Below are positions 29,764 through 38,333 of a DNA stretch of 64,000 bases, piece after piece; position 1 is the first letter of the stretch, and every line of letters starts with the position of its first letter. The stretch spans positions 1,302,001-1,366,000 of the forward strand of contig NZ_AP028669.1 of NCBI RefSeq assembly GCF_041154485.1. Reading direction: 5' to 3'. The notes beneath the pieces are model-generated. The model had not been told where the DNA came from and made no database searches. It was given only the letters and a program-made list of their open reading frames with translations. This DNA is from Variovorax sp. V93 (GTDB lineage Bacteria > Pseudomonadota > Gammaproteobacteria > Burkholderiales > Burkholderiaceae_C). The translations under genes and the position numbers were made by a program.

Positions 29764-31377
29764 ATGAACTTCGACTTCAGCAACCCCTATCTCTCCACCC
29801 GCATTCCGATCTTTGCGCGCAACGTGGTGTCCACGTCGCATCCGCTCGCCTCGCAGGCGGGGCTGCGCATGCTGCAGCAGGGCGGCAATGCCGTCGATGC
29901 GGCCATTGCCACGGCGGCCGTGATGACGCTGGTCGAGCCCGTGAGCAACGGCCTGGGCAGCGATGCCTTCTGCATCCTGTGGGATGGCAAGGAACTGCAC
30001 GGCCTCAACGCCTCGGGCCGCGCGCCCAAGGCCTGGACGCCCGACTACTTCAAGGCCAAGTACGGCGCCGATGCCGCCACGCCGCCGATGCGCGGCATCG
30101 ATTCGGTCACCGTGCCGGGCGCGGTGCGCGGCTGGGTGGCGCTGAGCGAGCGCTTCGGCAAGCTGCCTTTTGCCGATCTGCTGGCGCCGGCCATCGACAT
30201 CGCCGAACGCGGCTACCTGGTGCCGCCGGTGGTGCAGCAGAAATGGGCCGCCGCGGTGCCGGTGCTGGCCTCGGTGGCGGGCTTCGCGCAGACCTTCATG
30301 CCCTGGGGCCGGGCGCCCGAAGTGGGCGAGCTGTTCCGCTTCACGGCCGCCGCGCGTGCGCTCAAGGCCATTGCCCGCACCAAGGGCGAGGCCTACTACA
30401 GCGGCGAGATCGCCGAGGCGCTCGCCAGGTTTTCGAAAGAGCAGGGCGGCTCGCTCACGGTGGCCGACCTCTCGGCCTACCAGCCCGAATGGGTCCAGCC
30501 GATCTCGCGCGACTACCGCGGCCACACGCTGCACGAGATTCCGCCCAACGGGCAGGGCATTGCGGCGCTGATCGCGCTCGGCATCCTCGAGAAATTCGAC
30601 ATCGCCTCGCTGCCGGTCGACTCGGTCGCTTCGCAGCACCTGCAGATCGAGGCGATGAAACTCGCCTTCGCCGACGTCTACCGTTACGTGTCGGAGCCAT
30701 CGTCGATGACGGTGACACCCGCGCAAATGCTCGATGACTCCTACCTGGCATCGCGTGCGAGACTCATCGACGTGAAAAAGGCACAGGACTTCAAGGCCGG
30801 CAACCCCGTCAAGGGCGGCACCATCTACCTCACGGCGGCCGACGAGAGCGGCATGATGGTGAGCTTCATCCAGAGCAACTACATGGGCTTCGGCTCGGGC
30901 TGCGTGGAGCCCGAGTTCGGCATCAGCCTGCAGAACCGCGGCCACGGCTTCAGCCTCAAGGCCGAGAGCCCGAACGTCGTGGCGCCGGGCAAGCGGCCGT
31001 TCCACACCATCATTCCGGCCTTCCTCACCAAGGACGGCCAGCCGGTGATGAGCTTCGGCGTGATGGGCGGCAACATGCAGCCGCAAGGCCACATGCAGAC
31101 GCTGGTGCGCATGCTCGACTACAAGCAGAACCCGCAGGCCGCCTGCGATGCGCCGCGCTGGCGCTTCAACGCGGGGCTCGAGATCAACGTCGAGGCCGCG
31201 ATGAATCCGGCCACGGTTCAGGGCCTGCGCGAGCTCGGCCACCACCTCGACGTGATCGACGACTCCTACCAGGACTTCGGCGCCGGCCAGTTCATCTGGC
31301 GCGCAGGCGATCCATCGGTCGAAGGCTACGTGGCCGCCAGCGATCCGCGCCGCGATGGCTTGGCGGCAGGCTTTTGA
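29764..31377 (+). CDS. Gamma-glutamyltransferase/cephalosporin-acylase family (Ntn hydrolase) protein
   Basis: A 537-residue protein of the GGT family. The N-terminal part has the QGGNAVDAAIATAAVMTLVEPVSNGLG pattern. The probable self-cleavage site is in GGTIYLTAADESG near residue 360, with a Thr nucleophile, and a GGNMQPQG loop follows. It shows no signal peptide, so a cytoplasmic location is likely, unlike classic GGT. Family members hydrolyse or transfer gamma-glutamyl groups, or act on other amides. Its place after a Bug receptor suggests it processes an imported amide; the substrate is unknown. Confidence 0.85.
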   Translation: MNFDFSNPYLSTRIPIFARNVVSTSHPLASQAGLRMLQQGGNAVDAAIATAAVMTLVEPVSNGLGSDAFCILWDGKELHGLNASGRAPKAWTPDYFKAKYGADAATPPMRGIDSVTVPGAVRGWVALSERFGKLPFADLLAPAIDIAERGYLVPPVVQQKWAAAVPVLASVAGFAQTFMPWGRAPEVGELFRFTAAARALKAIARTKGEAYYSGEIAEALARFSKEQGGSLTVADLSAYQPEWVQPISRDYRGHTLHEIPPNGQGIAALIALGILEKFDIASLPVDSVASQHLQIEAMKLAFADVYRYVSEPSSMTVTPAQMLDDSYLASRARLIDVKKAQDFKAGNPVKGGTIYLTAADESGMMVSFIQSNYMGFGSGCVEPEFGISLQNRGHGFSLKAESPNVVAPGKRPFHTIIPAFLTKDGQPVMSFGVMGGNMQPQGHMQTLVRMLDYKQNPQAACDAPRWRFNAGLEINVEAAMNPATVQGLRELGHHLDVIDDSYQDFGAGQFIWRAGDPSVEGYVAASDPRRDGLAAGF

Positions 31378-31398
31378 CGGCTACGCGATGATCGGGGA

Positions 31399-32349
31399 AT
31401 GACCAAGTCCGCCGTACAGACCGGCATTCCCTCATCTTCCGCAAGCGGCGCAAGGAGCATTGCGCCCGGCCTCATCCTCGCCTCGCTGGGCGCGGTCGCG
31501 TTCAGCGGCAAGGCCATCATCGTCAAGCTGGCCTACCGCTACGGCGTGGATGCGATCACGCTGATCATGCTGCGCATGCTGTTCGCGCTGCCGCTGTTCG
31601 CGCTGATGGCGTGGTGGGCCGGCCGCGGCAAGCCCGCGCTCACGGGGCGCGACTGGTTCGGCGTGGTGGGGCTCGGCTTCTCGGGCTATTACCTTGCGAG
31701 CTTTCTCGACTTTGCGGGGCTCGCCTACATCTCGGCCAGCTTCGAGCGGCTCATCCTTTATCTCAACCCCACGCTGGTGCTGCTGTTCGGCTGGCTTTTG
31801 TACCGGCGGCGCGCCACGCGGCCGCAGGTGCTCGGCATGATCGTGAGCTATGCCGGCGTGCTGCTCGTGTTCGGGCATGAGCTTTGGATCGGCGGTGGCG
31901 GCAAGGGTGGCGGGGCGGCGGCCTGGGGCACCTTCCTCGTGTTCCTGAGCGCCGTGAGCTATGCGGGCTACCTTGTCTACAGCGGCGAATTCGTCAAGCG
32001 CCTGGGCTCGCTGCGGCTCGTGGGGCTGGCCACCACCGTGGCCTGCCTGCTGTGCATCCTGCAGTTCGTGCTGACGCGGCCGATGAGCGCCGCGATGCAG
32101 GTGGCGCCCGAGGTCATCTGGCTGTCGGTGCTCAACGCCACGCTGTGCACGGCGGTGCCTGTCCTCATGGTCATGATGGCCATCGAGCGCATCGGCCCGG
32201 CCATGGCCGCGCAAACCGGCATGATCGGGCCGCTGTCGACGATCCTCATGGGCGTGGTCATACTCGGCGAGCCGTTCACCGCGTGGATCGCGGCCGGCAC
32301 GGTGCTCGTGATTGCGGGCATCTTCGTTTTCACACGCATGGGGCGCTAG
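31399..32349 (+). CDS. EamA-family (DMT superfamily) transporter
   Basis: A 316-residue membrane protein with ten hydrophobic segments in two repeats of the EamA fold. The N-terminal segment reads GLILASLGAVAFSGKAIIVKLAYRYG, typical of the family. These carriers usually export metabolites or amino acids. It lies 21 bases after the GGT-like gene on the same strand. Confidence 0.88.
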   Translation: MTKSAVQTGIPSSSASGARSIAPGLILASLGAVAFSGKAIIVKLAYRYGVDAITLIMLRMLFALPLFALMAWWAGRGKPALTGRDWFGVVGLGFSGYYLASFLDFAGLAYISASFERLILYLNPTLVLLFGWLLYRRRATRPQVLGMIVSYAGVLLVFGHELWIGGGGKGGGAAAWGTFLVFLSAVSYAGYLVYSGEFVKRLGSLRLVGLATTVACLLCILQFVLTRPMSAAMQVAPEVIWLSVLNATLCTAVPVLMVMMAIERIGPAMAAQTGMIGPLSTILMGVVILGEPFTAWIAAGTVLVIAGIFVFTRMGR

Positions 32350-32375
32350 CGTCCCTGCAGTCAAGGAGCAACAAC

Positions 32376-33170
32376 ATGGATTTGGGCATTGCAGGCAAGA
32401 CCGCGCTGGTGTGCGGCGCGAGCAAGGGACTCGGCTACGGCTGTGCCGAGGCGCTGGTGCGCGAGGGCGTGAACGTGGTCATCGTGGCGCGCGGCGCCGA
32501 GGCGCTGGAAGCGGCGGCTGCGAAGCTGGCCGCAGCGGCAGCCGGCTCGCCGGCGCCTTTCGTCAAGCACGTGGCCGCCGACATCACGACGGAGGCCGGC
32601 CGCGCCGCGGTGTTCGCACTGGGCCACGACTTCGACATCGTGGTCACCAACGCCGGCGGCCCGCCCCCGGGCGACTTCCGCAGCTGGGACCGCGAGGCCT
32701 GGATCAAGGCCGTCGATGCCAACATGCTGACGCCCATCGAGCTCATCAAGGCCACGGTCGACGGCATGGCCAAGCGCGGCTTCGGGCGCATCGTCAACAT
32801 CACCTCGAGCTCGGTGAAGTCGCCCATCGACATCCTGGGCCTCTCCAACGGTGCGCGCAGCGGCCTCACGGGCTTCGTGGCCGGCGTGGCGCGCACCTCC
32901 ATCGCCGCGCAGGGCGTGACCATCAACAACCTGCTGCCCGGCTCCTTCGACACCGACCGCCTCAAGGGCACGATGGCAGGCACGGCCCAGAAGACCGGCC
33001 AGGACTTCGACACCGTGTGGGAAGCCCGCAAGAAGAACATCCCGGCCAGGCGCTTCGGCACGCCGGCCGAGTTCGGCGCGATCTGCGCCTTTCTCTGCAG
33101 CATGCAGGCGGGCTACATGACGGGGCAGAACGTCCTTGCTGACGGCGGCGCCTACCCTGGCACGTACTGA
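32376..33170 (+). CDS. Atypical short-chain dehydrogenase-like protein lacking the YxxxK pair
   Basis: A 264-residue SDR-fold protein. The cofactor motif GASKGLG (14-20) and TNAGG (91-95) are intact, and a Ser-rich strand NITSSS (141-146) is present. Where classical SDRs have YxxxK this one has SNGAR: Ser157 stands for the Tyr and Arg161 for the Lys. The C-terminal tail (LADGGAYPGTY) is family-like. It belongs to a known divergent SDR branch with LSNxxR in this position, whose catalysis is unclear. An AAGGAG site precedes the ATG at 32376. Confidence 0.85.
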   Translation: MDLGIAGKTALVCGASKGLGYGCAEALVREGVNVVIVARGAEALEAAAAKLAAAAAGSPAPFVKHVAADITTEAGRAAVFALGHDFDIVVTNAGGPPPGDFRSWDREAWIKAVDANMLTPIELIKATVDGMAKRGFGRIVNITSSSVKSPIDILGLSNGARSGLTGFVAGVARTSIAAQGVTINNLLPGSFDTDRLKGTMAGTAQKTGQDFDTVWEARKKNIPARRFGTPAEFGAICAFLCSMQAGYMTGQNVLADGGAYPGTY

Positions 33171-33193
33171 GCTCGCCCCCAGGCTTCGCGCAC
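33171..33193. repeat. Copy of the intergenic repeat also found at 7847-7869
   Basis: These 23 bases directly after the SDR stop match the reverse complement of 7847-7869 exactly (GCTCGCCCCCAGGCTTCGCG and on). The match fades beyond 33193. It lies between convergent genes. Confidence 0.7.
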
Positions 33194-33207
33194 GTCGCGT
33201 CGCGCGC

Positions 33208-34116
33208 CTATCGGCGCCGTGAGGACACCACGATCCCGCCCACGATCAGCGCGAAGGCCGCACCGTGGTACCAGTGCGGCGGCTCGCGCAGGAAGGCCGC
33301 GGACAGCAGCGCAGCGAACAGCGGCGTGAGGTTCATGAAGAAGCTCGCCGCCTGCGGCCCCGCATGCTGCACGCCGCTGCCCCAGCAGCGATAGGCCAGC
33401 ACGGCCGGGCCGATGCCGATGAAGGCCAGCGCCGCCAGCAGCGGCCATCCGAGCGCCATGCGCGCATCGGTCAGCATCCATTCCCCGGCCGCGAACAGCC
33501 CCGACCATGCGAGGCCGAACACCAGCTGCGCCATCAGGAACGCGGCCCAGTCCTGCCGCACGCCCTGCGGCTCCCGCGTGCGCGCGAGGAACCAGCTGTA
33601 GAACGCCCAGGCGATGGTGCCCAGGATCATGTAGAGATCGCCCGGCACCAGCCGCAGCGCGAGCAGCTGCCGCCATTCGCCGCGGCTCAGCACCAGCAGC
33701 ACGCCCAGCATCGAGAGCAGCGAGCCACCGATCTCGCGACCGCTGACACGGGCGCCGAAGAAAATGCCGCCCACCGCCAGCATCCACAGCGGCAGGCTGG
33801 AGCCCACCAGCGTGACGTTGATCGGCGCGGAGGTCTGCAGCGCCAGGTACTGGAACGCGTTGTAGCAGCCGATGCCCAGCAGCCCCAGCACCGCGTAGCG
33901 CTTCCAGTGCGGCCACATCGGGCTGCCGCGGCGCAGCACCGGCCACGCGAGCGGCAGCAGCAGCACGAACGCGATGACCCAGCGCACGAAATTCAGCGTG
34001 AGCGGCGACACCAGGTCGCGCACCAGGCGGCCCACCACCGCGTTGCTCGCCCACAGCAGCGGCGGCACGGTGAGCAGGAAGACGGTCGACGGCGTGAGGC
34101 GCTGCTGGATCTGCAT
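33208..34116 (-). CDS. EamA-family (DMT superfamily) transporter
   Basis: A 302-residue membrane protein with ten predicted segments and the EamA opening PPLLWASNAVVGRLVRDLVSPLTLNFVRWVIAF. It is not a near copy of the EamA protein at 31399. It reads toward the SDR gene and away from the quinone oxidoreductase gene. Substrate unknown; drug/metabolite export is the family role. Confidence 0.88.
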   Translation of the reverse strand: MQIQQRLTPSTVFLLTVPPLLWASNAVVGRLVRDLVSPLTLNFVRWVIAFVLLLPLAWPVLRRGSPMWPHWKRYAVLGLLGIGCYNAFQYLALQTSAPINVTLVGSSLPLWMLAVGGIFFGARVSGREIGGSLLSMLGVLLVLSRGEWRQLLALRLVPGDLYMILGTIAWAFYSWFLARTREPQGVRQDWAAFLMAQLVFGLAWSGLFAAGEWMLTDARMALGWPLLAALAFIGIGPAVLAYRCWGSGVQHAGPQAASFFMNLTPLFAALLSAAFLREPPHWYHGAAFALIVGGIVVSSRRR

Positions 34117-34214
34117 GGCCGCCGACTCTACCGGGCATTCCCCGCCCCCGCCGCGCGAAGGCCAAACGTGGCACGATGCGCCTCTTCTTTTCTGTGCGAC
34201 TGGAGACTTCGAAG

Positions 34215-35201
34215 ATGATGAGCAAAGCCGTCCGTATCGACCGCCATGGCGGCCCCGAGGAACTGAAGATCGTCGACGTCGAGGTGGGCGAGCCCGGCCC
34301 CGGCGAGATCCGCATCCGCCACAAGGCCGTGGGCCTGAACTTCATCGACACCTACCAGCGCAGCGGGCTCTATCCGTTCCAGATGCCGCTGCAGCTGGGC
34401 ATGGAAGCCTCGGGCGTGGTCGAGGCGGTGGGCGAAGGCGTGGTGCACCTGAAGGCCGGCGACCGCGCCGCCTACGCGAGCCAGCCGCCCGGCGCCTACA
34501 GCGAGCTGCGCGTGATGCCGGCAAAGAACGTCTGCAAGCTGCCCGATGCGATCTCGTTCGAGACCGGCGCGGCCATGATGCTCAAGGGCCTGACGACGCA
34601 ATACCTGCTGAAGAAGACGCTGCCGGTGGAGGGCCTGCAGCCCGGCGACTTCATCGTGTTCCACGCGGCGGCCGGCGGCGTCGGCCTGATCGCCTGCCAG
34701 TGGGCCAAGGCCCTGGGCCTGCAGCTGATCGGCACCGCGGGCAGCGATGCCAAGTGCAAGCTGGCCCTGGCGCACGGCGCGGCACATGCCATCAACTACA
34801 GCACCGAGAACTTCGCGGCCCGGGTGAAGGAGATCACCGGCGGCAAGGGCGTGAAGGTGGTGTACGACTCGGTCGGCAAGGACACCTGGGAAGGTTCCAT
34901 CGACTGCCTGCGCCCCTTCGGCCTTTTGGCCGTGTTCGGCAACGGCTCGGGCCCGGTGCCGCCGATCAGCCTGGGCACGCTCGCGTCCAAGGGCTCGCTC
35001 TACGTGACACGGCCGACGCTGTTCACGCACATGGCCACGCGCGAGAGCACGCAGGCGATGGCGGACGACCTGTTCGGCGTGGTGCAGAGCGGCGCGGTGA
35101 AGATCCCGATCGACCAGCGCTATGCACTGGCCGACGTGCAGCAGGCCCACCGCGACCTGGAAGCGCGCAAGACCACCGGCTGCACCATCCTCACGCTCTG
35201 A
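34215..35201 (+). CDS. Zinc-independent NADPH:quinone oxidoreductase (MDR superfamily)
   Basis: A 328-residue protein of the quinone-oxidoreductase (QOR) branch. It has GLNFIDTYQRSGLYP near residue 43, the dinucleotide motif HAAAGGVGLIACQWAKALG near 150 and VYDSVGKDTWE near 215. The catalytic zinc ligands of alcohol dehydrogenases are absent, as expected for QOR. Two adjacent ATGs (34215, 34218) are possible starts; GGAG upstream allows either. The gene is divergent from the EamA gene. Confidence 0.9.
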   Translation: MMSKAVRIDRHGGPEELKIVDVEVGEPGPGEIRIRHKAVGLNFIDTYQRSGLYPFQMPLQLGMEASGVVEAVGEGVVHLKAGDRAAYASQPPGAYSELRVMPAKNVCKLPDAISFETGAAMMLKGLTTQYLLKKTLPVEGLQPGDFIVFHAAAGGVGLIACQWAKALGLQLIGTAGSDAKCKLALAHGAAHAINYSTENFAARVKEITGGKGVKVVYDSVGKDTWEGSIDCLRPFGLLAVFGNGSGPVPPISLGTLASKGSLYVTRPTLFTHMATRESTQAMADDLFGVVQSGAVKIPIDQRYALADVQQAHRDLEARKTTGCTILTL

Positions 35202-35323
35202 GTCCGGGCCGTGGCGGGCCCGCCGCAGGGCCAGCCCTGTCCTACCCGGGGTGGGGTGTCATGCCTGCGTCTTGTGCAAGGTGCACTTTGTAGCCTTCAG
35301 CAAAGCCAGCGAAGGCCAGCGCC

Positions 35324-35734
35324 ATGGACACCGTCAGAACCTTCATCGTCGAGGACAACCCCGCCATCCGCGAGAACCTGGCCGGAACCCTGCGCGAGGT
35401 GGCGCGGATCGATCCGGTGGGCCAGGCCGAAACGCAGGACGAGGGCGCGCGCTGGCTCGCAGGCAACCTCTCGCAGTGGGACTTGGCCATCGTCGACCTG
35501 TTCCTCAAGGATGGCACCGGCTTCGGCGTGCTCGAAGCCTGCCGCAACCGCGATCCGAACCAGAAGATGGTGGTGCTCAGCAACCACCTGACCCCGGAGA
35601 TGCGCCGCAAGTGCGCGCAGCTGGGCGCCGACGCGGTGTTCGACAAGGCCACCGAGCTCGACGACCTGATCGATTTCTGCCTGCGCCGCCGGCAGGAGCA
35701 GTTGATGGCGCCGCGGTTGCCGGCGGCGCACTGA
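35324..35734 (+). CDS. Stand-alone response-regulator receiver domain protein
   Basis: A 136-residue CheY-like protein with no output domain. The acidic pocket is in IVEDN (about 9-13), the phosphoacceptor Asp in AIVDLFL (about 55), the Ser switch in VVLSNH (about 83) and the Lys in VFDKATE (about 105), so phosphorylation should work. No histidine kinase gene is in the window. The C-terminal tail is short and basic. It may act as a phosphate sink or through protein contacts. Confidence 0.88.
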   Translation: MDTVRTFIVEDNPAIRENLAGTLREVARIDPVGQAETQDEGARWLAGNLSQWDLAIVDLFLKDGTGFGVLEACRNRDPNQKMVVLSNHLTPEMRRKCAQLGADAVFDKATELDDLIDFCLRRRQEQLMAPRLPAAH

Positions 35735-35749
35735 CCGCTGCGCGCCGGA

Positions 35750-37411
35750 TCAGCCCTCGATCTTCCCGAGCCGCGATTCGCGCAGCCGGCTCGGCGCCAG
35801 CGCGCCCGCCGATTCCAGGATCGGATAGGCAATGGAGCAGATGTGCGAGTTGATCCGCTTCAGGTCGCTGATCAGGTCGATGTGCAGCGAACTGGTCTCC
35901 ATGCTCAGCGTGGTGCGGTCGGAGAGCCGGTCGAGGTGGGTGGTGGCATAGGCCCGCTCGAGGTCGCGGAAGCGGGCTTTTTCCTGCAGCAGCCGCTGCG
36001 CGTCGCGCACGTTGCCATTCAGGAAGACGCTCATGCTCAGGCGCAGGTTGGCGACCAGCCGTCCGTGCAGCTCCACGATTTCCGCCATGCCCGCCTCGGA
36101 GAAATTGCGCTGCGGCTTGATCTTCTTGTCCTCGATGTCGATGATCACGCGCTCGATGATGTCGCCGATCTGCTCCATGTTGATGGTGAAGCTGATGATG
36201 TCGGTCCAGCGCCGGCTTTCTTCCTCGCCCAGCGCCTCGCGCGAGATCCGCGTCATGTAGTACTTGATGGCCGAGTAGAGCTCGTCCACCGTGTCGTCGA
36301 GCTGCCGCAGTTCCTGCGCCAGGCGCAGGTCGTTGTGGCGGATCACGTCGAGCGTGCCGATGAGCATGGTCTCCACCACGTCGGCCTGGTGCAGCGCCTC
36401 GCGCGCCGCGTTCGAAATGGCGAGCGAGGGCGTCGAAAGGGCCGACGGGTCGAGATGGTGCGGCCGCGTCGAGCTGGCCGGCAGCGGCGGCACCGGCAGC
36501 ACCTTGGTGACCAGCGTGGCGACCCACTGCGTGAGGCCGATGAAGCCCACGCTGATGATCACGTTGAACGCCAGGTGGAACAGCACCACGCCGTGCGTCG
36601 CATTCGGCACGTGCGGCTGCACATGGCGCAGCCAGAGGCCGACGAAGGGCGCGAGGATGGCCACCCCCAGCGCCTTGAACAACAGGTTGCCCACCGTGAC
36701 CTGGCGCACCGGCACGGCGGACTTGGCCGTGGTCAGCACCGCCAGCAGGCCGCTGCCGAGGTTGGCGCCCAGCACCAGCCCGAGCGCGACGTCCAGCGGC
36801 ACCACGTTGGAGCTGGCCATGGCCGCCACCAGCAGCACCACGGCCAGGCTCGAGTAGGCCACGATCGCCAGCGCGGCGCCGATGGTGATCTCGAGCAGCA
36901 CGTCGCTGTTGAGCGAGGCCAGCAGCACGCGCACGGCCGGCGCTGAAAAGAGCGGCTCCGTCGCCTCCACCACCAGCTGCAGCGCCAGCAGCATCAGCCC
37001 CAGGCCGATCAGCACCCGCCCCACGCGGCCCGCCACGCTGGCCGAGCGGGAAATGAACAGCACCACCCCCACGAAGATGAACATCGGCGACAGCCAGGAC
37101 AGGTCGGCCGAGAACAGCACCGAGATGAGCGCCGTGCCGATGTCCGCTCCGCGCATCACCGCCAGCGCCGCCGGCAGCGTGACCAGGCCCTGCCCCACGA
37201 AGGAGGAAGTCATCAGCGAAGTGGCGGTGCTCGACTGCACGAGGGCCGTGACGCCGATGCCCGAGAGCGCGGCCGTGAAGCGGTTGCGCATGCTCTGCAC
37301 CAGGATCTTGCGCAGGTTGGCGCCGAACACGCGCAGCACGCCCGTGCGCACGAGGTGCGTGCCCCACACCAGCAGGGCGACGGCGGCGAGCAGGTTCAGG
37401 AGGTGCTTCAT
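35750..37411 (-). CDS. Na+/phosphate cotransporter family (NptA-like) protein with PhoU-like C-terminus
   Basis: A 553-residue protein. The N-terminal two-thirds holds inverted-repeat membrane segments with the Na/Pi motif ALVQSSTATSLM near residue 55; the second repeat reads AYSSLAVV, with Tyr in place of the Gln of the second QSS motif. Residues about 330-540 form a PhoU-like helical domain (AREALHQADVVETMLIG and on). Family members import phosphate with sodium. It lies upstream (64 bases) of nothing on its own strand; the phosphodiesterase gene ends 64 bases before it begins. Confidence 0.88.
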   Translation of the reverse strand: MKHLLNLLAAVALLVWGTHLVRTGVLRVFGANLRKILVQSMRNRFTAALSGIGVTALVQSSTATSLMTSSFVGQGLVTLPAALAVMRGADIGTALISVLFSADLSWLSPMFIFVGVVLFISRSASVAGRVGRVLIGLGLMLLALQLVVEATEPLFSAPAVRVLLASLNSDVLLEITIGAALAIVAYSSLAVVLLVAAMASSNVVPLDVALGLVLGANLGSGLLAVLTTAKSAVPVRQVTVGNLLFKALGVAILAPFVGLWLRHVQPHVPNATHGVVLFHLAFNVIISVGFIGLTQWVATLVTKVLPVPPLPASSTRPHHLDPSALSTPSLAISNAAREALHQADVVETMLIGTLDVIRHNDLRLAQELRQLDDTVDELYSAIKYYMTRISREALGEEESRRWTDIISFTINMEQIGDIIERVIIDIEDKKIKPQRNFSEAGMAEIVELHGRLVANLRLSMSVFLNGNVRDAQRLLQEKARFRDLERAYATTHLDRLSDRTTLSMETSSLHIDLISDLKRINSHICSIAYPILESAGALAPSRLRESRLGKIEG

Positions 37412-37475
37412 GGATGCCGGTTTCTATCCTTTTCGTTTTTGTTCGTTTGCGGCCCCATTTTCCACATGTATGGCC

Positions 37476-38333
37476 TCAGTCGATCAACGCTCCGTTGTCA
37501 TGGAAGGGAAAAGGGCCTTCGAAGGTACCGGAAGCCGCCAGATGGGTCACGAGCCGGCCGTCCCGGGCCGACCAGGCATGGACCCTGAAGCCCGGCGGCT
37601 CCAGCGTCCAGGCCGAGGCCGCATCGGGCGACAGGTCCAGGCAGACCTGGTGCGCCGGCGCCGGCGAAGTCGATGCGATGGTGCCGCCGAAGCGCACGTC
37701 GATGGCGCGGTGCAGGTGGCCGCAGATCACGCGCTCCACGTTGCCATGCCGCGCAACCAGTGCTTCGAGCGCCTCGGCGCCCTGCAGCAGGCCGATCTCG
37801 TCCATGTGGCCGATCAGCGTGCGGAAGGGCGGGTGGTGCATGGCAATCACCACCGGTTCGCCGCGGCAGGCGCCGAGCTGTTCCTCGAGCCAGGCCAGGC
37901 GTTCGCCGCAGAGTTCGCCGTGGCTCGCGCCCGGCACGCAGGTGTCCAGCGCGAGCAGGCGCAGCGCGCCCACGCGCACCGAATACTGCACGAAGCCGGC
38001 CGAGCCCACGCCCGCCGCCAGATAGGCATGGCCGGGGAAGCTGCGGCGCAGCTGGCCGCGCTCGTCATGGTTGCCCGGCATCAGGTAGACCGGCATCGCG
38101 AGCGGCGCCAGCAGGCGCGCCAGGTGCTCGTACTCGGCCGCGCGGCCGAAGTCGCTGAGGTCGCCCGTGATCACGACGGCGTCGGGCTGCTGCGGCAGCC
38201 GCAGCACCGACTGCACCGCGCGCTCCAGGTAGGGCGCGGTGTCGATGCGGCCATAGGCCAGGCGTCCCGGTTCGCGGATGTGCAGGTCGGTCAGCTGGAC
38301 CAGGAAAGTGGTGTCTTGTGTCGTTGTCGTCAT
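37476..38333 (-). CDS. Class III calcineurin-like metallophosphodiesterase (GpdQ/CpdA type)
   Basis: A 285-residue calcineurin-like phosphoesterase with all metal motifs in order: TDLHI near residue 15, GDLSDFGR near 58, GNHDER near 88, AMHHPPF near 160 and CGHLHR near 198. The spacing and length fit the GpdQ/CpdA class, which hydrolyses glycerophosphodiesters or cyclic nucleotides. Start ATG 38333 overlaps the ABC ATPase stop (ATGA), so it belongs to the LacI-ABC operon. That link suggests it acts on the imported solute, perhaps a phosphodiester; inference. Confidence 0.85.
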   Translation of the reverse strand: MTTTTQDTTFLVQLTDLHIREPGRLAYGRIDTAPYLERAVQSVLRLPQQPDAVVITGDLSDFGRAAEYEHLARLLAPLAMPVYLMPGNHDERGQLRRSFPGHAYLAAGVGSAGFVQYSVRVGALRLLALDTCVPGASHGELCGERLAWLEEQLGACRGEPVVIAMHHPPFRTLIGHMDEIGLLQGAEALEALVARHGNVERVICGHLHRAIDVRFGGTIASTSPAPAHQVCLDLSPDAASAWTLEPPGFRVHAWSARDGRLVTHLAASGTFEGPFPFHDNGALID

